Origin: Candidatus Poseidoniia archaeon
GTDB taxonomy: Archaea; Thermoplasmatota; Poseidoniia; MGIII; CG-Epi1
Direction: 5' to 3'
Assembly: GCA_029941645.1 (NCBI GenBank)
Contig: JAPYSZ010000016.1
Coordinates: forward strand, 1 to 16,461
DNA: 16,461 nt
In this document: positions 1 to 7,825 of the stretch, piece after piece
Layout: the number at the start of each line of letters is the position of its first letter
Position numbering within the stretch: position 1 is the stretch's first letter
Notes under the pieces: model-generated
Databases searched by the model: none
Told to the model about the DNA's origin: nothing
Seen by the model: only the letters and a program-made list of their open reading frames with translations
Program-made: the position numbers and the translations under genes

Positions 1-459
1 TTTGCTGCTGACGCAATTAAATTTGGTCAAACGAATATTAATGGACAAGCTGTTAGTTTTGATTTTGTTCAAGCTTGGGATACGGATGCCAAAGAAGCTG
101 TGAATGGAAATTACATTAGACTAATCGTAGATGGAGTTGGCTTGAATAGTTCACTTCAAAAAGATGGTTACCCTATTATTGAAGATGGAATAGATTATGA
201 TTTGAATAGAACCTCAATTACCTCAACAAAGATTACCTGGTATGTTGATGATAAATATGCAAAATTGGATCAATCTGTTATTAGCTTTTCACTAACTAAA
301 AGAAGTTCATCTGGCGCACCACCTATAGAGTTCAACACAGTAGACATATTGAAACAAAGTTCTGGAAGTTCAAGCGATGATGAAGGATTACCGGGTCTTA
401 ATTTTACTTTAGTTATTTTTGCACTCCTTTGCGTGGCTTATTCTAAAAGAGAACTTTAA
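1..459 (+). CDS. Exported PGF-CTERM-like surface protein, C-terminal part (5' end outside window)
   Basis: The frame is open from base 1, so the gene begins upstream; the first internal start-like codon is a GTG at 100, which I do not take as the start. The visible 152 residues look like a beta-rich extracellular domain, then a Ser/Asp-rich linker (SSGSSSDDEG), then a sorting-signal-like end: LPGL (codons at 388-399), a hydrophobic stretch of about 15 residues and a basic tail SKREL. This is the tripartite layout of archaeal PGF-CTERM proteins, but with Leu where Phe is usual. The segment around FDFVQAWDTD aligns by eye with VEFAEAWSTN in the next gene, and TSTKITWYVDD with TSTVITWIEVE, so the two are paralogues in tandem, 26 bp apart. 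Likely a membrane-anchored surface protein of unknown function. Confidence 0.75.
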   Translation, partial: FAADAIKFGQTNINGQAVSFDFVQAWDTDAKEAVNGNYIRLIVDGVGLNSSLQKDGYPIIEDGIDYDLNRTSITSTKITWYVDDKYAKLDQSVISFSLTKRSSSGAPPIEFNTVDILKQSSGSSSDDEGLPGLNFTLVIFALLCVAYSKREL

Positions 460-485
460 TAAAACGAACCTAATGGACGTAGCCC

Positions 486-1538
486 ATGAGATGGATTACA
501 GCGTGCTTAGTGTTCGCATTTTCGGCCTTAATTATTGCCTCAGCAAGCGTAAATGCTGAAGATGAACCTACGTATGAGAATCCAGAGTTACTACTTAAAT
601 TCAATTTAAAAGAGACTCAAAATAGTGAGGGTAACGATGACTTATCTCCTCAAAATAAATTACCTGATGATCCTCAAGCTACAAAAACAGTGAATGGTCA
701 ATCTGATGATTGGATACTTTTTGAAAGTGGACGAGAGACTGTTGCCGTTGGAACTTGGACAAGTGAACCTGTAGAATTTGATATTTCTGTTTCTATAACC
801 TCATTTGATATTTGGTGGGAAAGTATGGAAAGTGATAGTAACGATGACTGTTATTGGACTATTGTAATTCAACATAATGGACAAGACGTGAGTGAAGATG
901 AGAGTGATTGCACACACGGAGGAGGGGATGTAGAGAAAGGAACACACTCTTTAGGCACAAATATTGATTTGGTCGCTGGAGATACTTTCGGAATTGACTT
1001 ATCCTTAACAAGCTGGGAAGACGTAAAAGTTCACTATGATAATGTAACTTATGACACTGGATTAAATGTTAAAGGAAATCACCTCTTTTTCTTTGGTGCA
1101 ATGTGGAAAGGTTCTCAAGTTAATGTAGAATTCGCAGAAGCCTGGTCAACAAATTGGGATACTAATCTTGATGGGGGATTCGTAATGCTTATGGGTGAGG
1201 ATGGATATATGGCTGATAACAAAAAGGCAGAAGTCACCGAAGGATCCGAATATTCTATTGGCTTAACTAATGGTACTGCTGAAATGACTTCCACAGTAAT
1301 AACTTGGATTGAAGTAGAGGGTGATGGAATCGCACTTATGATGGGTTATTCCACGTTTGATCATATGCCTAGTAATGGTTCAGGAAATGGTACTGGTAAT
1401 CAAGCACTTGTAACTGTTAATCTAATGAAAGCTACCCAATTGCTTGGAGATGGAGATGGCCTTCTAGGTTTACCGGGATTCGAAATTATCTTAGCAGTTC
1501 CAGCATTAGCTTTTGTAGCAAGAAGATTTAGGAACTAA
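486..1538 (+). CDS. Exported PGF-CTERM surface protein, 350 aa
   Basis: A signal peptide is clear: a basic start (MRW), a hydrophobic core to about residue 20 and a likely cleavage after SVNA (residue 24), leaving an acidic mature protein. Residues 25-320 are beta-strand-rich with many Asp/Glu/Gly and no recognised catalytic motif. Two cysteines, C122 and C142, are the only ones outside the signal peptide and could form a disulfide. N-glycosylation sequons occur at N186, N262, N297 and N301. The C-terminus has GLPGFE (PGF at 330-332), a hydrophobic segment and RRFRN, the usual archaeosortase-processed signal. It is a paralogue of the preceding partial gene over its last 150 residues or so. 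Its last 11 bp overlap the convergent nadA gene. Function unknown; probably a cell-surface glycoprotein. Confidence 0.85.
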   Translation: MRWITACLVFAFSALIIASASVNAEDEPTYENPELLLKFNLKETQNSEGNDDLSPQNKLPDDPQATKTVNGQSDDWILFESGRETVAVGTWTSEPVEFDISVSITSFDIWWESMESDSNDDCYWTIVIQHNGQDVSEDESDCTHGGGDVEKGTHSLGTNIDLVAGDTFGIDLSLTSWEDVKVHYDNVTYDTGLNVKGNHLFFFGAMWKGSQVNVEFAEAWSTNWDTNLDGGFVMLMGEDGYMADNKKAEVTEGSEYSIGLTNGTAEMTSTVITWIEVEGDGIALMMGYSTFDHMPSNGSGNGTGNQALVTVNLMKATQLLGDGDGLLGLPGFEIILAVPALAFVARRFRN

Positions 1539-2619
1539 GCGAAAGCATCTTTTGTATTGGCTTTGAAGCACGTTGAATTGTACTCTCTGAAAGTACAACT
1601 TCCCATTTTGATAAATCTGCACCTGAATCTATAGCCTCAAGAATTGGCTGAATTTTGTTCAATGATATTTTAGCCATATGATTGCAACGTACAGAACAAG
1701 CTGTAGCAAATTCTACGGAAGGAAATTCTTCCATCAAATTCGAGGTTAATTCGCATTCTGAAGCAATAAATGCCTTCTCAAGGTTACCACCTTCTACTCT
1801 TTTTGCAATATCATTTCTTATTTGTGATGTGCTTCCATAATAATCAGCTTCCTGAAGAACTTCAGGTTTACACTCCCAATGAACATACATCATTCGTGTT
1901 GGATGTCCTTTTGTTATTCCAAATGATTCTCTTATAGCAATTATGTCCTCTAAAGTGAATTTTTCATGAACTTCACAAACTGCTCCCTTAGCACTATTTT
2001 CTTTGCCAGGATACAAGATTTTCTTTTGGCCCTCCAATACATTTTCTAAATTCTGAGCAAAGAACAGATCGGGAACAAAAATTAATTCATTGCCAGGCAT
2101 AGCCATAGCAATCTTTTCAGCATTTGCTGAAGTACAGCATACCTCACATTCTGCCTTAGCATCGGCATAACTGTTGATGTAGATCATCACTGGAACGCCA
2201 GGATATTTTTCCTTAAGAATTCTCACGTCTTCTGCACCAAAATCATCTGCAAGTGAACAACCTGCCGTTTTATCTGCTATCAAAACTTTTTTGCTAGGAT
2301 TAAGAATTTTAGCAGTTTCTGCCATAAATCTTACGCCATTAAATATGATAAAATCTGAATCTGTCTGAACTGCGCTCATACTCAAAGCAAGTGAATCTCC
2401 TTGTTCACCTTGCTCGGAAAGACCAAAAACCAATGGTTCCATGTAATTATGACCTAGAATTACGGCATTATGTTTCTTTTTTAATTCTAAAATTCTGTAA
2501 ACTACCTCTGCATGAAGCTCGATATCTACCGGAGTCAATGTAGGATTATTACGCGAATATATCTCTGCCTTTACTGACTCTAAAGTAAGTTCTTTCATTC
2601 CTATAGAACTAGATTCCAT
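1528..2619 (-). CDS. nadA: Quinolinate synthase NadA
   Basis: Condenses iminoaspartate with dihydroxyacetone phosphate to quinolinate in de novo NAD synthesis, using an oxygen-sensitive [4Fe-4S] cluster held by three cysteines. The 363-residue length fits the family. Recognisable blocks are LGHNYMEP (residues 55-62, substrate His), FNGVRFMAETAKIL (93-106), ADKTAGCSLAD (C121, first cluster Cys), CCTSANA (161-167), YVHWECKPEV (C250, second) and ATACSVRCNHMAKISL (C298/C302, third). There are extra cysteines at C158, C161, C205 and C279. An N-terminal extension of about 40 residues precedes the core; a start at Met8 is possible but has no better ribosome site. Transcribed divergently from the SUF operon across 112 bp. 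No nadB or nadC is in the window. Confidence 0.95.
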   Translation of the reverse strand: MESSSIGMKELTLESVKAEIYSRNNPTLTPVDIELHAEVVYRILELKKKHNAVILGHNYMEPLVFGLSEQGEQGDSLALSMSAVQTDSDFIIFNGVRFMAETAKILNPSKKVLIADKTAGCSLADDFGAEDVRILKEKYPGVPVMIYINSYADAKAECEVCCTSANAEKIAMAMPGNELIFVPDLFFAQNLENVLEGQKKILYPGKENSAKGAVCEVHEKFTLEDIIAIRESFGITKGHPTRMMYVHWECKPEVLQEADYYGSTSQIRNDIAKRVEGGNLEKAFIASECELTSNLMEEFPSVEFATACSVRCNHMAKISLNKIQPILEAIDSGADLSKWEVVLSESTIQRASKPIQKMLSLSS

Positions 2620-2628
2620 GGCTGCCCA

Positions 2629-2645
2629 AATATGCCTTAATATGC
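2629..2645. repeat. Direct repeat AATATGC x2 in the nadA leader
   Basis: AATATGC occurs at 2629-2635 and again at 2639-2645, in phase at 10 bp (one helical turn). The pair lies between the likely nadA TATA box and the nadA start codon. It could be a binding site for a regulator contacting one face of the DNA, but in AT-rich DNA two 7-mers may be chance. Confidence 0.3.
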
Positions 2646-2647
2646 AG

Positions 2648-2656
2648 GAATATAAG
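2648..2656 (-). promoter_or_regulatory. Likely TATA box of nadA
   Basis: On the minus strand this reads CTTATATTC. Its centre is about 33 nt upstream of the nadA ATG (2619), which would place transcription start near 2626 with a leader of only a few bases. No good Shine-Dalgarno sequence precedes the ATG, consistent with a very short leader. Spacing is the main support. Confidence 0.4.
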
Positions 2657-2685
2657 CGTAATGCTAAGACTTAATTCAAGGCGAA

Positions 2686-2694
2686 TTTTAAATA
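2686..2694 (+). promoter_or_regulatory. Likely TATA box of the rrf2-suf operon
   Basis: TTTTAAATA, preceded by GCGAA that could act as a BRE, sits 38-46 nt upstream of the first operon ATG (2732). Archaeal spacing predicts initiation near 2717, leaving a leader of about 15 nt that contains GAGG (2719-2722) as a ribosome site. It abuts and partly overlaps the operator dyad. Confidence 0.5.
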
Positions 2695-2713
2695 GGACTA
2701 ATTTAGTCCAATT
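2691..2713. promoter_or_regulatory. Operator-like dyad with IscR/Rrf2-type core
   Basis: GGACTAATTTAGTCC (2695-2709) is a palindrome with 7-bp arms around T2702. Symmetry continues outward (AAT at 2691-2693 pairs with ATT at 2711-2713) with one mismatched pair (A2694/A2710). The inner GACTAATTTAGTC (2696-2708) fits the core GACTRWWWYAGTC that I recall for E. coli IscR type 1 sites; the outer six bases on each side do not fit well. It lies directly downstream of the likely TATA box and upstream of the predicted initiation site, so a bound dimer would block transcription. The gene it precedes encodes an Rrf2 protein, so autoregulation of the SUF operon is the natural reading. Confidence 0.7.
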
Positions 2714-2731
2714 ACTCTGAGGCACATACAC

Positions 2732-3187
2732 ATGATGAGAATCAACAAACTTACAGACTACAGTATCATAATTATGACTGATATTGCAGCAATGGACTCA
2801 ACAAAAGTTCATACGGCAAAGAAGATATCGAAACGAACGAATATCCCCTTACCAACTGTAACCAACCTTCTAAAAAAATTATCAAGTGAAGGGTTGTTAA
2901 CCTCTCAAAGAGGAAACCAAGGAGGATATGCATTAGCTGAATCTTCATCAACTATTTCTATTGCCTCAATAATTGAATCTATAGAAGGCCCAATTGCCTT
3001 AACTGAATGTTCAACAAATGAATGTGCTTGTTCTTATGAATCAAAATGTAGTGTTGAAGTACCATGGCAAAAAATTAATAAAACTGTTAAATCAGCTCTT
3101 GAAGAAATAAAATTAAATGAAATGATTCAGCCAAATCATGAAAATGAATTATTGACCTTATCAATGAATGATGGTGGTAATCTTTGA
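2732..3187 (+). CDS. Rrf2-family [Fe-S]-sensing regulator of the SUF operon (SufR/IscR-like)
   Basis: A winged-helix repressor of 151 residues, the usual Rrf2 size. The N-terminus (RINKLTDYSIIIMTDIA) and the recognition region (PLPTVTNLLKKLSSEGLL, RGNQGGYAL with the wing around residues 60-67) are typical. Cysteines C93, C98, C100 and C106 form the cluster-binding loop, followed by PWQKIN (111-116), the layout of IscR and of the SUF regulators found ahead of bacterial sufBCDS operons. The ATG at 2732 is followed at once by a second ATG (2735); GAGG at 2719-2722 fits either. The stop overlaps the sufB start as TTGA. It probably senses cluster status and represses its own promoter through the dyad at 2691-2713. 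Rrf2 regulators are not usual partners of archaeal suf genes. Confidence 0.9.
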   Translation: MMRINKLTDYSIIIMTDIAAMDSTKVHTAKKISKRTNIPLPTVTNLLKKLSSEGLLTSQRGNQGGYALAESSSTISIASIIESIEGPIALTECSTNECACSYESKCSVEVPWQKINKTVKSALEEIKLNEMIQPNHENELLTLSMNDGGNL

Positions 3188-4638
3188 ATCAAGAATCTGA
3201 AACTGAAATGTTGAAGGAATATGCTGAACAGGAATACAAGTATGGATTCGTAACGGATATTGAATCTGAAACGTTACCTCCTGGCCTGAATACAAAAGTA
3301 ATTGAATTTATTTCTAAGAAGAAAGGTGAACCTAAATGGTTAACTGAATGGAGGCTCAAAGCATACAAAATATGGCTAAAAATGGACGAGCCGCATTGGG
3401 CAAATGTTGACTATCCTCCTATTGATTATCAAGGAATTAGCTATTATTCAGCTCCTAAAAATGCATCTGAAGGCCCGCAAAGTTTAGATGAAGTTGATCC
3501 TGAATTGATAAAAACTTATAATAAATTAGGAATACCTCTTGAAGAACAAGAAATACTAGCTGGTGTTGCTGTAGATGCTGTATTCGATTCAATGTCTGTA
3601 GCTACAACTTTCAAAAAAAGGTTAGCTGAGAAAGGAGTCATCTTTTGTTCGATTTCAGAGGCCGTAAAAGAACATCCTGAATTAATTAAGAAATATATGG
3701 GTTCAGTTGTACCTCAATCAGATAACTTTTTTGCTGCTTTAAATTCTGCTGTTTTTACCGATGGATCCTTCTGTTATATTCCACCCGGAACAAAATGTCC
3801 TATGGAATTATCAACATATTTTAGAATTAATGAGCCAAATACAGGGCAATTTGAAAGAACGTTGATTGTTGCAGAGAAGGGAGCTTATGTTTCATATCTT
3901 GAAGGTTGTACTGCACCAAAACGAGATGAAAATCAACTACATGCCGCAGTTGTAGAATTAGTAGCATTGGATGATGCTGAAATAAAATATTCAACTGTTC
4001 AAAATTGGTATCCAGGGGATAAAGAAGGTAAAGGTGGAATCTATAATTTTGTTACCAAAAGAGGTGCATGTAGAGGAAAATCATCTAAAATAACATGGAC
4101 ACAAGTTGAAACTGGTTCAGCTATAACTTGGAAATATCCATCTTGTATATTGCAAGGAGATAATTCCAAAGGTGAATTTTACTCAGTAGCCCTTTCGGCA
4201 CTCAAACAACAAGCCGATACTGGAACAAAAATGATTCATATTGGAAAGAATACGAAAAGTACTATAATTTCAAAAGGTATTTCAGCAGATAAAGGGCAAA
4301 ATACATATCGTGGACAAGTTATGATAAAAAAATCAGCTACTGGTGCACGGAATTATTCACAATGTGATTCGCTGCTAATAGGTGATAAGTGTGGAGCACA
4401 TACATTCCCCTATCTGGACGTGAAAAACACTAAGTCACATGTTGAACACGAAGCATCAACATCTAAAATTGGTGAAGACCAAATATATTATTGTAAACAA
4501 CGAGGAATCTCTGAAGAAGATGCAATCAATTTGATTGTAAATGGATTTTGTAAAGAAGTGTTTCGCGAACTGCCAATGGAATTTGCAGTTGAAGCTCAAA
4601 GATTGCTTGAAGTTTCATTAGAAGGGAGTGTAGGTTAA
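3184..4638 (+). CDS. sufB: Fe-S cluster scaffold protein SufB
   Basis: Core subunit of the SufBC2D scaffold on which the cluster is built. The 484 residues span the whole family. C242 in LEGCTAPKRD matches the E. coli sulfur-accepting Cys254, C394 in SQCDSLLIG matches the essential Cys405, and E423 in VEHEASTS matches Glu434 at the interface with SufD. The end (EFAVEAQRLLEVSLEGSVG) is close to the bacterial type. The start is a TTG at 3184 overlapping the rrf2 stop (TTGA); GGTGGT about 6 bases upstream acts as ribosome site. An ATG at 3208 is the alternative but has no such site. The gene abuts sufC with no gap. The weak start codon and overlap suggest translation coupled to the regulator. 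Confidence 0.97.
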   Translation: MNQESETEMLKEYAEQEYKYGFVTDIESETLPPGLNTKVIEFISKKKGEPKWLTEWRLKAYKIWLKMDEPHWANVDYPPIDYQGISYYSAPKNASEGPQSLDEVDPELIKTYNKLGIPLEEQEILAGVAVDAVFDSMSVATTFKKRLAEKGVIFCSISEAVKEHPELIKKYMGSVVPQSDNFFAALNSAVFTDGSFCYIPPGTKCPMELSTYFRINEPNTGQFERTLIVAEKGAYVSYLEGCTAPKRDENQLHAAVVELVALDDAEIKYSTVQNWYPGDKEGKGGIYNFVTKRGACRGKSSKITWTQVETGSAITWKYPSCILQGDNSKGEFYSVALSALKQQADTGTKMIHIGKNTKSTIISKGISADKGQNTYRGQVMIKKSATGARNYSQCDSLLIGDKCGAHTFPYLDVKNTKSHVEHEASTSKIGEDQIYYCKQRGISEEDAINLIVNGFCKEVFRELPMEFAVEAQRLLEVSLEGSVG

Positions 4639-5391
4639 ATGATAAAAATAGAAAATTTGCATGTAGAAGTAGATGGGAACCAAATCCTAAAAGGAATCAA
4701 TCTCGAAGTAAAAGCAGGGGAAACTCATGCTATTATGGGTCCAAATGGATCGGGGAAATCAACGCTAGCACAAGTAATAGCTGGACATGAGGATTATGAA
4801 GTCACTCAAGGAAAAGTTGAATATCTGAACAAGGATCTTCTTGAAATGGATGTTGATGAACGTGCTTGTGAAGGTGTCTTTCTAGCATTTCAATATCCGG
4901 TTGAATTGCCCGGTGTTAACAACACATATTTCCTAAAATCTGCCCTAAATGCACAACGGAAATATCGTGGAGAAAAAGAAATAGATGCAATGGAATTTAT
5001 GGATTTAATTAGCGATAAAATAAAGCTTCTAAATCTAAAAGATTCTTTGTTGAAGAGGCCTGTGAATGAAGGGTTTTCTGGTGGTGAAAAGAAAAGAAAT
5101 GAAATATTCCAGATGGCCATTCTTGAACCTAAATTAGCTTTATTAGATGAAACTGATTCAGGTTTGGACATTGATGCTCTAAGAATTGTAGCTAGAGGTG
5201 TAAACACCATGCGAAAAAAGGAAAATGCAATTATTATTGTGACTCATTATCAACGATTGCTGAATTATATTGTTCCTGACTTTGTACATGTTTTAGTTGA
5301 TGGGAAAATTATTAGTTCAGGGGACAAAAATCTTGCTCTTGAATTAGAAGAGAAGGGATATGACCGAATTATTAAGGAAGCAAAAGCATAA
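4639..5391 (+). CDS. sufC: Fe-S assembly ATPase SufC
   Basis: ABC-type ATPase that drives shape changes in the SufB/SufD scaffold; cytosolic, with no membrane partner. All motifs are present in 250 residues: Walker A GPNGSGKST (34-42, K40), Q-loop FQYP (Q85), signature FSGGEKKRNE (146-155), Walker B LALLDETDSGLD (166-177, catalytic E171) and H-loop VTHYQR (H203). The SGGEKKRNE signature and the DETDSGLD sequence separate SufC from transport ATPases. The start follows the sufB stop directly, with GTAGGT at the end of sufB as a possible ribosome site. The stop overlaps the sufD start by one base (TAATG). Confidence 0.97.
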   Translation: MIKIENLHVEVDGNQILKGINLEVKAGETHAIMGPNGSGKSTLAQVIAGHEDYEVTQGKVEYLNKDLLEMDVDERACEGVFLAFQYPVELPGVNNTYFLKSALNAQRKYRGEKEIDAMEFMDLISDKIKLLNLKDSLLKRPVNEGFSGGEKKRNEIFQMAILEPKLALLDETDSGLDIDALRIVARGVNTMRKKENAIIIVTHYQRLLNYIVPDFVHVLVDGKIISSGDKNLALELEEKGYDRIIKEAKA

Positions 5392-6614
5392 TGAAAGCAA
5401 AAAATGCATTTGCAGACGATTTTGAAAGTACTTTAACTCTATCGAATGGCAAGATTAAAGATTTAAGAATTAAGGCATTTGAAGAATTCAGCAAAGTAGG
5501 AATTCCCACAAATAAAGATGAATTCTGGAAGTATTCCGATCCCTCTGTAATTCTAAACTTAGACTTCGAATTTAATGACACGGGCAGTACTGATGAAGAT
5601 GATTATGATGTAGTTTTAGTAAATGGTAAAATTGTGAAATCTGTAAATAATTGTAAAACAGGTACAATTGCTGATGGATTACTTGAAGGATATCTAGATG
5701 AAAATATTCTTGGGTATAAAGAGAATCCATTTATGAATTTGAATAATGCATTTGCAATAAATGGTTGTTATATCATTTTAGAACCAAATACAGAAAATGA
5801 GATAAGAATCTTAAATCTTATAACTAATGAAGGAAGGCAACAAGCCGTTTATCCTAAATTTGCAATTGTAGCTGGGAAAAATAGTAATTCTAGCATCTTC
5901 GAAGAAATTAGAATAATCGGAAAAGGGTGCAATTTTGTGAATTCTGTTATGGATTTTATAATTGAAGATGGAGCTATTTTAGAACATACAATTTTAGATG
6001 ACTTTGCTGAAGATACGTATCATATCGCAAATATTTGGGTAAAGCAAGGAAAAGATAGCAATTTCATTTCACATAACTTTTCAGCTGGAAAACGATTAGC
6101 AAGAAGAGACTTTAATGTAGAATTGTTAGAAACTGGAGCAAATTGTGAGCTGAATGGAGTATATCTTGTTGATGGGGACAACCATATAGATCACCATACT
6201 ACAATTGAACACAAAAAAAGTAATTGTACCAGCAATGAACACTACAAAGGCATACTTGATGGAAATTCAAGAGGAATATTCAATGGAAGAATACATGTCC
6301 ATCCAGATGCACAGAAAACCGATGCAATACAAAATAATCAAAACCTATTATTGAGCGATAATGCTATAATTCATACAAAACCAGAACTAGAGATATATGC
6401 TGATGATGTAAAATGCACTCATGGGGCTACTGTCGGACAATTGGACGATAAAGCCATGTTTTATCTTAGAACAAGAGGCATAAACAAAAAAGATGCAAGA
6501 CAATTGCTTATGAGAGCGTATGTTGGTGAAATAATTGGAAAGATAAATAATGAAAAAATTAGAACCGAAATGATGGAAACTGTTCTAGAAAGGTTACCAA
6601 AAGGTGGGGAATGA
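5391..6614 (+). CDS. sufD: Fe-S assembly protein SufD
   Basis: Partner of SufB in the SufBC2D scaffold. The 407 residues share the beta-helix and C-terminal region of SufB; the C-terminal half is clear (HIDHHTTIEH, GIFNGRIHVHPDAQKTDAIQ, KCTHGATVGQLDD). H344 in CTHGATVG matches E. coli His360, needed for cluster building with SufB Cys405; its distance from the C-terminus is identical. The N-terminal half is diverged, as is normal for SufD. Its end overlaps sufS by four bases (ATGA). A true SufD, and not a second SufB, marks this as the bacterial-style full system; many archaea have only SufB and SufC. Confidence 0.95.
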   Translation: MKAKNAFADDFESTLTLSNGKIKDLRIKAFEEFSKVGIPTNKDEFWKYSDPSVILNLDFEFNDTGSTDEDDYDVVLVNGKIVKSVNNCKTGTIADGLLEGYLDENILGYKENPFMNLNNAFAINGCYIILEPNTENEIRILNLITNEGRQQAVYPKFAIVAGKNSNSSIFEEIRIIGKGCNFVNSVMDFIIEDGAILEHTILDDFAEDTYHIANIWVKQGKDSNFISHNFSAGKRLARRDFNVELLETGANCELNGVYLVDGDNHIDHHTTIEHKKSNCTSNEHYKGILDGNSRGIFNGRIHVHPDAQKTDAIQNNQNLLLSDNAIIHTKPELEIYADDVKCTHGATVGQLDDKAMFYLRTRGINKKDARQLLMRAYVGEIIGKINNEKIRTEMMETVLERLPKGGE

Positions 6615-7825
6615 TAAAAAAAGGAATTAAAGCTGATTTTCCTATATTAAATCAAAAAATAAATGGCCATGATTTAGTTTACTTAGATAATGCTGCAACA
6701 ACGCAGAAACCAAGAACTGTAATTGGTTCTTTAGAAAATTATTACAACCATATTAATTCAAATATTCATAGAGGAGTTCACACTCTAAGTCAAAAAGCAA
6801 CGGAAAGTTACGAAGATTCTAGAAGAAAAATAGCAGAGTTCATAAACGCCGAAAATCAAAATGAGATTATCTTTGTTAGAGGTGCTACTGAAGGGATAAA
6901 TTTAGTTGCAAATAGTTATGTTAAACCTTTATTGAATGAAAACGACCAGATAATTATTTCACAAATGGAGCATCACGCAAACATTGTACCTTGGCAAATG
7001 ATATGTGAAGAAAAAGGAGCCAAATTGAAAATATTACCAATGAATATTGATGGTGAATTATTAGTTAATGAACTAGAGAATATGATAAACAGAAAAACCA
7101 AATTTATATCCATAATTCATGTTTCAAATTCTTTAGGTACTATAAATCCTATTAACAAAATTATAGAAATTGCACATAGAAACAATATTAAAATTCTAGT
7201 AGACGGAGCACAGGCAATTCAACACATTCCTATAGATATGAAGAAAATGGATGCTGATTTTTATTGTTTTTCAGGTCATAAAATGTATGCACCTACAGGG
7301 ATAGGTGTTTTGTATGGAAAGAAAAATTTACTGGATGAAATGCCTCCATACCAGGGTGGTGGTGATATGATTAAATCTGTAACTTTTGAAAAAACAATCT
7401 ATAATGATGTGCCTAACAAATTTGAGGCAGGAACTCCTAATATTTCTGGAGCTATTGGATTAGGAATTGCAATTGATTACATTAACGATATCGGAATAGA
7501 AAATATTGCTGAACATGAATCGAATCTATTGGAATATGCAACCGAAAAAATAAATGAAATTGATGGTGTGAGAATAATAGGAAATGCAAGAAATAAAGCG
7601 AGTGTACTCTCATTCGTAATTAATAAAATACATCCTCACGACATCGGAACTATTATGGATTCCCATGGTATAGCAATAAGAGCTGGTAATCACTGTACTC
7701 AACCTATTATGGATTTTTACTCTATTCCAGCAACTGCAAGAGCCTCATTTGCAATTTACAATACCAAAGAAGATGTTGATAAATTAATGATTTCCATCAA
7801 GAAGACAATAGAGGTTTTCAAATGA
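6611..7825 (+). CDS. sufS: Cysteine desulfurase SufS (class II, PLP-dependent)
   Basis: Takes sulfur from L-cysteine as an enzyme persulfide, releasing alanine, to supply SUF assembly. The 404-residue protein has the N-terminal YLDNAATTQKP block (24-34), the PLP-phosphate and stacking regions (RGATEGIN at 90-97, MEHHANIVPW at 119-128), VDGAQA (197-202), the Schiff-base lysine K224 in SGHKMYAPTG and the persulfide cysteine C362 in RAGNHCTQP. The short active-site loop around C362 is that of class II enzymes (SufS), not IscS. It overlaps sufD upstream and sufU downstream by four bases each (ATGA), so translation is likely coupled. Confidence 0.96.
   Translation: MIKKGIKADFPILNQKINGHDLVYLDNAATTQKPRTVIGSLENYYNHINSNIHRGVHTLSQKATESYEDSRRKIAEFINAENQNEIIFVRGATEGINLVANSYVKPLLNENDQIIISQMEHHANIVPWQMICEEKGAKLKILPMNIDGELLVNELENMINRKTKFISIIHVSNSLGTINPINKIIEIAHRNNIKILVDGAQAIQHIPIDMKKMDADFYCFSGHKMYAPTGIGVLYGKKNLLDEMPPYQGGGDMIKSVTFEKTIYNDVPNKFEAGTPNISGAIGLGIAIDYINDIGIENIAEHESNLLEYATEKINEIDGVRIIGNARNKASVLSFVINKIHPHDIGTIMDSHGIAIRAGNHCTQPIMDFYSIPATARASFAIYNTKEDVDKLMISIKKTIEVFK

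Noticed and set aside
4890..5210. Open frame antisense to sufC
   Set aside because: It lies wholly within sufC, has no family features, and the sense frame has complete ABC ATPase motifs.
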